Assembly (NCBI GenBank): GCA_009692065.1
Contig: SHZY01000007.1
Location: 1 to 64,000, forward strand
DNA: 64,000 nucleotides
Direction: 5' to 3'
Source: Gemmataceae bacterium
GTDB lineage: Bacteria > Planctomycetota > Planctomycetia > Gemmatales > Gemmataceae
Part shown: positions 59,430 to 64,000 of the stretch, piece by piece
Position numbering within the stretch: the first letter of the stretch is position 1
How the letters are laid out: every line of letters begins with the position of its first letter
Notes under the pieces: model-generated
What the model was told of the DNA's origin: nothing
The model's input: the letters and a program-made list of their open reading frames with translations, nothing else
The model's database searches: none
Translations under genes and position numbers: made by a program

Positions 59430-60428
59430 ATGGCACGCGCAATCCTGACGGTCTTCCTGCTGCTGCTTTCGATCGGCCCTGCCCTCGCACAGCCAGCGCC
59501 GATCGATCCGCCGGTCGCCGGCCGCCCCGAGAACTTCAGCAATATCGTCGGCGATTACAAGATCAGCGTCGCCGCCCAGCCGACCGATGTGGGCGTCGAA
59601 GAATCGATCAAACTGCGCATCTGGATCACCGGCATCGGCCCCGAGAAATATGTTCCGAAACGCAAGTATCTGCAACTCTTCCCCGCTGCCTGGGAGCGTG
59701 ACTTCTACGTCCTGCCGTTGCCAGATGAGGATGCAGTCGATCGCGAAAAAACGGGAAGCTGGCTCTTCGTTTATCGGCTCAAGCCCAAGCACGACAAGAT
59801 TACCGCCATCGACGGCATCACGCTGTGGACCTACAACCCGAATCGGCCCGGCAAGATGAAGTTCGTTCCCGATTTCGCCAAGCCCATCGCCATCAAGGTT
59901 AAGCCGAAGGTCGAAAAGACGGACATCGAATTCGATGTTCAAGCGGTGCCCGATTCGTTCTACACGAATGCAGAAAGCAAGGATGCGATGGCGTGGCCGA
60001 CGACAATCCCGATGAACGGGTGGCAACTCGCCGTGCTGCTGGCGCTGCCACCGTTTGCGTGCCTTGTCGGCGTCTTGGCGTGGCGTCGCTACTTTCCCGA
60101 CGACGCGCAAGTCATGAGCCTTCGCCGCGGCGCCGCTGCACTCCGTGCTACGGATCGCCTGCAAGCGGATAGCGCCCGCGCATGGGAGGTGGTCCGCCAG
60201 TATTTGGCGGAATGCTTCGACTTCTTGGCCATCGATCCAACGCCCGCGGACGTGTCGGCCTTCCTGAAACGCCGCGGCTTCGCCAAGACGCTGTGCGAAG
60301 AGAGCCGAGCCTTCTTCCAGGCCTGCGATGCTGTCCGTTTCGCCCAGCGCGAACCGCCGCGCCAGCTTGCCGACGATGCAAGCCGTTTGATTCACAATCT
60401 GGAGGCCGACCCATGCGCCCGTGGTTGA
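59430..60428 (+). CDS. BatD-like exported protein
   Basis: The 332-residue protein has a signal peptide (AILTVFLLLLSIGPALAQ) and a beta-rich body (about 35-190): DYKISVAAQPTDVGVEESIK, LRIWITGIGPEKYV, KTGSWLFVYRLKPKHDKITA, KFVPDFAKPIAIKVKP. A membrane segment at about 195-217 (QLAVLLALPPFACLVGVLAW) is followed by a cytoplasmic helical domain (AWEVVRQYLAECFDFLAIDP). This fits BatD, normally the longest exported Bat protein, in a shortened form. The gene begins 6 bases after batB/C and overlaps batE by 16 bases. Confidence 0.75.
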   Translation: MARAILTVFLLLLSIGPALAQPAPIDPPVAGRPENFSNIVGDYKISVAAQPTDVGVEESIKLRIWITGIGPEKYVPKRKYLQLFPAAWERDFYVLPLPDEDAVDREKTGSWLFVYRLKPKHDKITAIDGITLWTYNPNRPGKMKFVPDFAKPIAIKVKPKVEKTDIEFDVQAVPDSFYTNAESKDAMAWPTTIPMNGWQLAVLLALPPFACLVGVLAWRRYFPDDAQVMSLRRGAAALRATDRLQADSARAWEVVRQYLAECFDFLAIDPTPADVSAFLKRRGFAKTLCEESRAFFQACDAVRFAQREPPRQLADDASRLIHNLEADPCARG

Positions 60429-61315
60429 TCGGCATTCCGCTCCTCGTGTTTGGATTTCCTGCGCAAACGCAGGCGGACAGCGTCGCTGCCGAAGCGACTC
60501 TCGACAAGGCGCAAGCGGCCTTTCGGCAGGGAGTAGAAAACAAACCTCGGCTCTTGCAGGCACGCAAGCATTTCTCTGAAGCGACCGACGGGTACTGGCA
60601 GCTACACGAACAAGGCTATCGAATCGCGGCCCTCTACCGCAGCCTCGGCAACGCCGCCGTACTCGCGGATCGCTGGCCCGAAGCGATCTGGGCCTATCAA
60701 TGCGGCCTCAAGCTCGATCCGAACGACCGCTCGATGCGTGAGCACCTCGCCTTTGTCCGCGCCAAAGTGCTCTACTCGCCTTCCGGGCTGGGCCGCCCGG
60801 ACGCGGAATTTTGGCCCATCTGGCTGTATCGCCCAGGCCTGTTCGCGTGGGCCTGCATCGGTTTCTTTTTCTACATTGCCCTGTGCATTGGTGGCACCCT
60901 TGCGTTCGCCGCCCGGGCGACCTTGGAAGGACACTATTGGCAAACGGCCGAAACGGTCTTGATAATCGCCGGTTTATTCCTCGGCGGCTGGATCGTTATC
61001 TCGCGGCCCGGAGGGCGCCGCTTTGTCATTGCCGGCGCATTGGTTGCCGCCCTTGTGCTCGTCGGCATCGGCTCCTGGCAGGAACTTCGGCAAGCCCAAG
61101 GAGATCACGCCGTGCCGCTCGTTGTCTTGGCCGCCAACGCCGATTTCCATCGCGGCAACGGGCCGAGCTATCCGAAGCATCCGGTGCTCCCCGTGTTGCC
61201 ACGCGGGCTCGAAGCGCGGCAGATGCATCGTCGCGGCGAGTGGCTGCAAATCCGCCTGACCACCGGCGAGACCGGCTGGGTACACGCAAGCCAGGCGCTG
61301 ATCGTTGGGTCGTGA
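60413..61315 (+). CDS. BatE-like protein: TPR, membrane helices, SH3-like end
   Basis: The 300-residue protein has a signal (PWLIGIPLLVFGFPAQTQA), helical TPR-like repeats (about 40-115: AALYRSLGNAAVLADRWPEA, IWAYQCGLKLDPNDRSMREH), three membrane segments at about 143-168, 182-202 and 204-224, and a C-terminal SH3-like part (about 238-300: AANADFHRGNGPSYPKHPVL, GEWLQIRLTTGETGWVHASQ). This is the BatE plan. It overlaps batD by 16 bases (ATG 60413), a translational coupling. A family A palindrome separates it from moxR. Confidence 0.78.
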   Translation: MRPWLIGIPLLVFGFPAQTQADSVAAEATLDKAQAAFRQGVENKPRLLQARKHFSEATDGYWQLHEQGYRIAALYRSLGNAAVLADRWPEAIWAYQCGLKLDPNDRSMREHLAFVRAKVLYSPSGLGRPDAEFWPIWLYRPGLFAWACIGFFFYIALCIGGTLAFAARATLEGHYWQTAETVLIIAGLFLGGWIVISRPGGRRFVIAGALVAALVLVGIGSWQELRQAQGDHAVPLVVLAANADFHRGNGPSYPKHPVLPVLPRGLEARQMHRRGEWLQIRLTTGETGWVHASQALIVGS

Positions 61316-61353
61316 TTTTGCCGCCCGTTTGTTTTACAATGCATGATAACCGT

Positions 61354-61409
61354 CCCCGTTTACGTTTAGCGTTCGCGCGGTGCCGTGCGAACGCTAAACG
61401 TAAACGGGG
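61354..61409. repeat. Palindromic element, family A (perfect 23-nt arms)
   Basis: The arms at 61354-61376 and 61387-61409 are perfectly complementary and begin CCCCGTTTACGTTTAGCG. The loop is 10 nt. It lies in the 121-base gap between batE and moxR. Confidence 0.95.
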
Positions 61410-61436
61410 GTTGGAAAACCCAACGAAAGGCCCCGC

Positions 61437-62456
61437 GTGTCCACCGACAAAATCACCGAATATCTCGCCCAGTTCAGCCAGGCGAAGACGCAAATCATCG
61501 ACCAGCTTCGCCGCACGGTCGTCGGCCAGTCCGACGTCATCGAGCAAATCCTCGCCGCCGTCTTCACGCGTGGCCATTGCCTCCTGGTCGGCGTCCCCGG
61601 CCTCGCCAAAACGCTGATGGTCAGTTCCATCAGTCAGATTCTCGACGTGCAGTTCAAGCGTATCCAGTTCACGCCGGACCTGATGCCGAGCGACATCACC
61701 GGCACCACGATCCTGGAAGAAACCGACGGCAAGCGCGAGTTCCGCTTCGTCAAGGGCCCGATCTTCGCGAACATCGTGCTCGCCGACGAGATCAACCGCA
61801 CACCGCCCAAGACGCAGGCCGCCCTCTTGCAAGCGATGCAGGAACGCCAGGTCACGGTCGGCCAGGAGACGTACAACCTGCCCGACCCGTTCTTCGTCAT
61901 CGCCACGCAAAACCCGATCGAGCAAGAGGGAACCTATCCGCTCCCGGAAGCCCAGCTCGATCGCTTCATGTTCAATATTAAGGTTGATTACCCGAGCTTC
62001 GACGAAGAACGCAAGATCATCAGCCTTGCCACCAAGGACGAGGCCGCGGAGATCACCAAGGTCCTGAGCGGCAAGGCGATCCTCAACATGCAAAAGCTGG
62101 TGCGTTCGGTGCCGGTCGGCGATTTCGTGACCGAATACGTCGCCAAGCTGGTGCGTGCGACTCGCCCCAAGGACCCGTCGGCCCCGGAATTCGTTCGCCG
62201 CATGGTCGATTGGGGCGCCGGCCCCCGCGCCGGCATCTTCCTGGTCCAAGGCGCCCGTGCCATGGCCGCCATGGATGGCCGTTTCAGCGCCGCCATCGAC
62301 GACGTCAAAAAGGTCGCCATCCCCGTCCTGCGTCACCGCGTCAGCACCAACTTCCAGGCCCAAGCCGAAGGCGAATCGAGCGAGGACGTGATCCAGAAGC
62401 TCCTGGAGACGGTGCAGCCGCCGGAGATTGGGAAGTATGACAAGAAGCGGAAGTAG
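61437..62456 (+). CDS. MoxR-family AAA ATPase
   Basis: The 339-residue cytoplasmic ATPase starts with GTG at 61437, 8 bases after AAAGG. Motifs: VGVPGLAKTLMVSS (Walker A), NIVLADEINRTPPKTQ (Walker B), FFVIATQNPIEQEGTYPLPE (sensor 1) and EAQLDRFMFNI. The C-terminal lid domain is DWGAGPRAGIFLVQGARAMA. MoxR proteins work as chaperones with VWA-domain partners; here the partners would be the Bat proteins before it and the DUF58 protein after it. Its position after bat genes rather than before is a reversal of the usual order. Confidence 0.93.
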   Translation: MSTDKITEYLAQFSQAKTQIIDQLRRTVVGQSDVIEQILAAVFTRGHCLLVGVPGLAKTLMVSSISQILDVQFKRIQFTPDLMPSDITGTTILEETDGKREFRFVKGPIFANIVLADEINRTPPKTQAALLQAMQERQVTVGQETYNLPDPFFVIATQNPIEQEGTYPLPEAQLDRFMFNIKVDYPSFDEERKIISLATKDEAAEITKVLSGKAILNMQKLVRSVPVGDFVTEYVAKLVRATRPKDPSAPEFVRRMVDWGAGPRAGIFLVQGARAMAAMDGRFSAAIDDVKKVAIPVLRHRVSTNFQAQAEGESSEDVIQKLLETVQPPEIGKYDKKRK

Positions 62457-62483
62457 GTTCTTTAGCCGCAACCGGCGTGGCAC

Positions 62484-63380
62484 ATGAAAAAATCCGAACA
62501 ATACCTGCGCCCCGAAGTCATCCAGCAAGTCGCCCGGCTCGATTTGCGCGCCAAGTTCATCGTCGAAGGCTTTCTGCAAGGCTTGCACGCCAGCCCATTT
62601 CATGGCTTCTCGGTCGAATTCTCGGAGCATCGCAAGTACACGGCCGGCGATGATCTCAAGGATCTGGACTGGAACGTTTATGCCAAGACCGACAAGTATT
62701 ATCTGAAGAAGTACCAGGCCGAGACCAACGTCACCGGCTATCTGGTGATGGACCTGTCGGCGTCGATGGGGTACACCTATCGGCAACAACTCACCAAGTT
62801 CGATTATTCCATCTGCCTGGCGGCGGCGCTCGGCTACATGATGATCCATCAGCAAGATCCGGTTGGGCTGGTCGCGTTCGATACGCAAATCCGCTCGTGT
62901 TTGCCGCCGCGCAGCAAGCGCACGCAGCTTGGCACGATTCTCGCGCTCCTGGCGAATCTCAAGCCGGCGGGACAGACCGATGTCGCGCACGGCCTATCGC
63001 AACTCGCCGCGATGGTGCGCAGCAAGAGCCTGATCATGCTGTTCAGCGATCTGCTCGCCGATCCAGAGCCGATCATGCGGAGCCTGCACATGCTGCGGCA
63101 CCGCGGGCACGATGTCATCGTATTCCACATTCTCGACGAGGCCGAAGTGCATTTTCCGTTCGAGGGGCTGGTCGAATTCAAGGACGTGGAGCAGAACCAG
63201 AAGATGACACTCGACGCGGCCGCCATGAAGCCGGACTACCTCGACGCCGTCCAGCAATTTCGCGCGAAGTACAAGGAGGATTGCGCCAGGGCCGGCATCG
63301 ATTACTTCGCGACCGACACCAGCATCGGGTTCGACAAGGCGCTGATGGAGTACCTGTTGCAACGGCAAAAGCGGTTTTGA
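62484..63380 (+). CDS. DUF58 domain protein
   Basis: The 298-residue protein has the DUF58 signature: FVEGFLQGLHASPFHGFSV-type start with FSEHRKYTAGDDLKDLDWNV, then YAKTDKYYLKKYQAETNVTG. A VWA-like fold follows with YLVMDLSASMGYTYRQQLTK, a Thr site (TDVAHGLSQLAAMVRSKSLI) and LFSDLLADPEPIMRSLHML. No membrane segment is visible. The family is nearly always next to moxR, and here it follows 27 bases later. It is probably the last gene of the bat operon. Confidence 0.93.
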   Translation: MKKSEQYLRPEVIQQVARLDLRAKFIVEGFLQGLHASPFHGFSVEFSEHRKYTAGDDLKDLDWNVYAKTDKYYLKKYQAETNVTGYLVMDLSASMGYTYRQQLTKFDYSICLAAALGYMMIHQQDPVGLVAFDTQIRSCLPPRSKRTQLGTILALLANLKPAGQTDVAHGLSQLAAMVRSKSLIMLFSDLLADPEPIMRSLHMLRHRGHDVIVFHILDEAEVHFPFEGLVEFKDVEQNQKMTLDAAAMKPDYLDAVQQFRAKYKEDCARAGIDYFATDTSIGFDKALMEYLLQRQKRF

Positions 63381-63489
63381 CAAGCTGGCGAATCGGGGAA
63401 ATTCTGCCGAACTTGCGGCCCTGCAAAATCTTGCGGTTTCACGAGTAAATGCTTGATATTCCGTTTTCGGTGAATATATTAGAATGTTA

Positions 63490-63507
63490 CCATTTCACGT
63501 GAAATGG
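63490..63507. promoter_or_regulatory. Perfect 18-bp palindrome, possible operator
   Basis: CCATTTCACGTGAAATGG has no loop, unlike the hairpin elements of the window, so it looks like a binding site for a dimeric regulator. It is 31 bases before the 63538 start. A promoter was not clearly seen. Confidence 0.5.
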
Positions 63508-63537
63508 CAACCTCTCACATCGGGTAAGGGGATCTTT

Positions 63538-63717
63538 ATGAGTCATGGAGTACTGGAGATGGACCTGATCGAAGAGCTTCAGTTGCGTCGCTGGGCGCGA
63601 GAACACTACGTGCCGCCGGAACAGCGAGATGGAAGCTGGCATCCCGTCGTCCAAGACGAAATGAAGAAGAAGGACAACGAAAAGTTCTCCCCGAAGCAAC
63701 GCTGGAACAACAACTAA
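63538..63717 (+). CDS. Small conserved-looking protein, unknown
   Basis: The 59-residue protein MSHGVLEMDLIEELQLRRWA continues with REHYVPPEQRDGSWHPVVQDE and ends in a lysine-rich stretch (KKKDNEKFSPKQRWNNN). The start has GGGTAAGGGG 8 bases before it. A strong terminator follows 26 bases after the stop and a palindromic operator-like site precedes it, so it appears to be a regulated single-gene unit. I do not recognise it. The upstream ATG at 63484 would extend across the palindrome and is less likely. Confidence 0.6.
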   Translation: MSHGVLEMDLIEELQLRRWAREHYVPPEQRDGSWHPVVQDEMKKKDNEKFSPKQRWNNN

Positions 63718-63742
63718 CTCCTCGTTCCAAACAATCACCGCG

Positions 63743-63786
63743 ACCCGAGGCGTGAACATCTGTTGACGCTTCGGGTTCTTTCTTTT
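63743..63786 (+). terminator. Rho-independent terminator
   Basis: ACCCGAGGCGT (63743-63753) pairs with ACGCTTCGGGT (63766-63776) with one G-U pair, followed by TCTTTCTTTT. It ends the transcript of the 59-residue gene. Confidence 0.75.
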
Positions 63787-63809
63787 CCGCAGAATGGATT
63801 GTGCACACA

Positions 63810-64000
63810 ATGGGTTTTCTCTCTGGCCGTGTCACTTGCATGCGTTTTCGCGTCAGCGGCAGGCCGCCGCGCACTTTTGGAACGGAGTTTCTCGACCAGC
63901 TCGCCGCGAACGCCATCGGCAAGCAGCGCGTCGCATCCAGCGATGGCTCGCAGGCCGGCTGGATTGCGGGGGACCACATCCTCGACACGTCGTTCGATCT
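63810..64000 (+). CDS. Start of an unidentified gene (partial)
   Basis: The open frame begins MGFLSGRVTCMRFRVSGRPP and runs to the window edge (63 complete codons) with FGTEFLDQLAANAIGKQRVA and GWIAGDHILDTSFDL. It is clearly protein-like and resembles the N-terminus of planctomycete proteins that I remember being annotated as RdgC-like, but this is a weak recollection and not a firm call. The rest lies outside the window. Confidence 0.6.
   Translation, partial: MGFLSGRVTCMRFRVSGRPPRTFGTEFLDQLAANAIGKQRVASSDGSQAGWIAGDHILDTSFD

Noticed and set aside
58428-60563. 711-residue open frame on the minus strand
   Set aside because: It is antisense to the bat genes and lacks any motif. It is a high-GC shadow frame.
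61026-62990. 654-residue open frame on the minus strand
   Set aside because: Antisense to batE, moxR and the DUF58 gene, which have clear motifs.

Overview
The window looks like a chromosome segment of a planctomycete, most likely of the Gemmata-like group (order Gemmatales). This rests on family content: two DUF1501 proteins with Tat signals, a DUF1549/DUF1553 cytochrome-like protein, a PVC-type haem protein with a C-terminal CxxCH, a large sugar-dehydrogenase/cytochrome fusion, a DUF1559-like protein with an N-terminal zinc ribbon, WD40 and HEAT secreted proteins, a Ser/Thr kinase with a planctomycete-type N-terminus, and a Bat/MoxR/DUF58 locus. No rRNA, tRNA, CRISPR or prophage was seen. 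The lineage call is inference from gene families, not from a marker search.

Layout. 1-2.3 kb: two transposase remnants (an IS4-like C-terminus and a frameshifted SWIM/DDE transposase) around a small ribbon-helix-helix-like gene. 2.3-14.2 kb: icd, a Uma2 nuclease with a membrane protein and a HEAT/beta-propeller protein, fabF, a WD40 gene split by one nonsense codon, a small lipoprotein, rsgA. 14.2-20.7 kb (mostly minus): the DUF1549/1553-DUF1501 pair, a zinc-ribbon membrane protein, lpdA and a HigBA-like toxin-antitoxin pair. 20.9-31.5 kb: metG, a GlsB/YeaQ protein, a pair of membrane-anchored coiled-coil proteins, a CBM9-like protein, infA, a short TetR-like regulator, an M24 peptidase, ubiE/menG, hemE and a HEAT lipoprotein. 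31.8-37.4 kb: a signalling cluster (kinase fused to a receiver-like domain, family-4 uracil-DNA glycosylase, HATPase with two PilZ domains, a decayed PAS histidine kinase and an intact response regulator). 37.5-48.2 kb: an alcohol dehydrogenase, two large secreted cytochrome/propeller proteins, a DUF1186/SEC-C protein, a PIN toxin with a nonsense codon next to its intact antitoxin, and a second DUF1501 protein. 48.2-56.4 kb: an RNase H, tsaB, a DUF2617-like protein, thrS and the DUF1559-like protein. 56.4-63.4 kb: batA, batB/C, batD, batE, moxR and a DUF58 gene on the plus strand, probably one aerotolerance/VWA operon. The end holds a 59-residue protein with a clear terminator and the start of a partial gene.

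The most unusual property is the load of dispersed palindromic elements. At least five sequence families occur (arms of 9 to 28 nt, variable loops). They lie between genes, overlap stop codons, and in several places are read in frame inside conserved genes (metG, ubiE, the 3.1-kb cytochrome fusion, an RNase H). One element is almost identical between an intergenic copy (9636-9672) and a copy inside a coding region (44041-44077). This resembles in behaviour the Rickettsia palindromic elements that insert into protein genes, although the sequences here are not claimed to be related. The second theme is gene decay by point mutation: one WD40 gene, one PIN toxin, one histidine kinase and one transposase are each broken, but their frames are otherwise readable.
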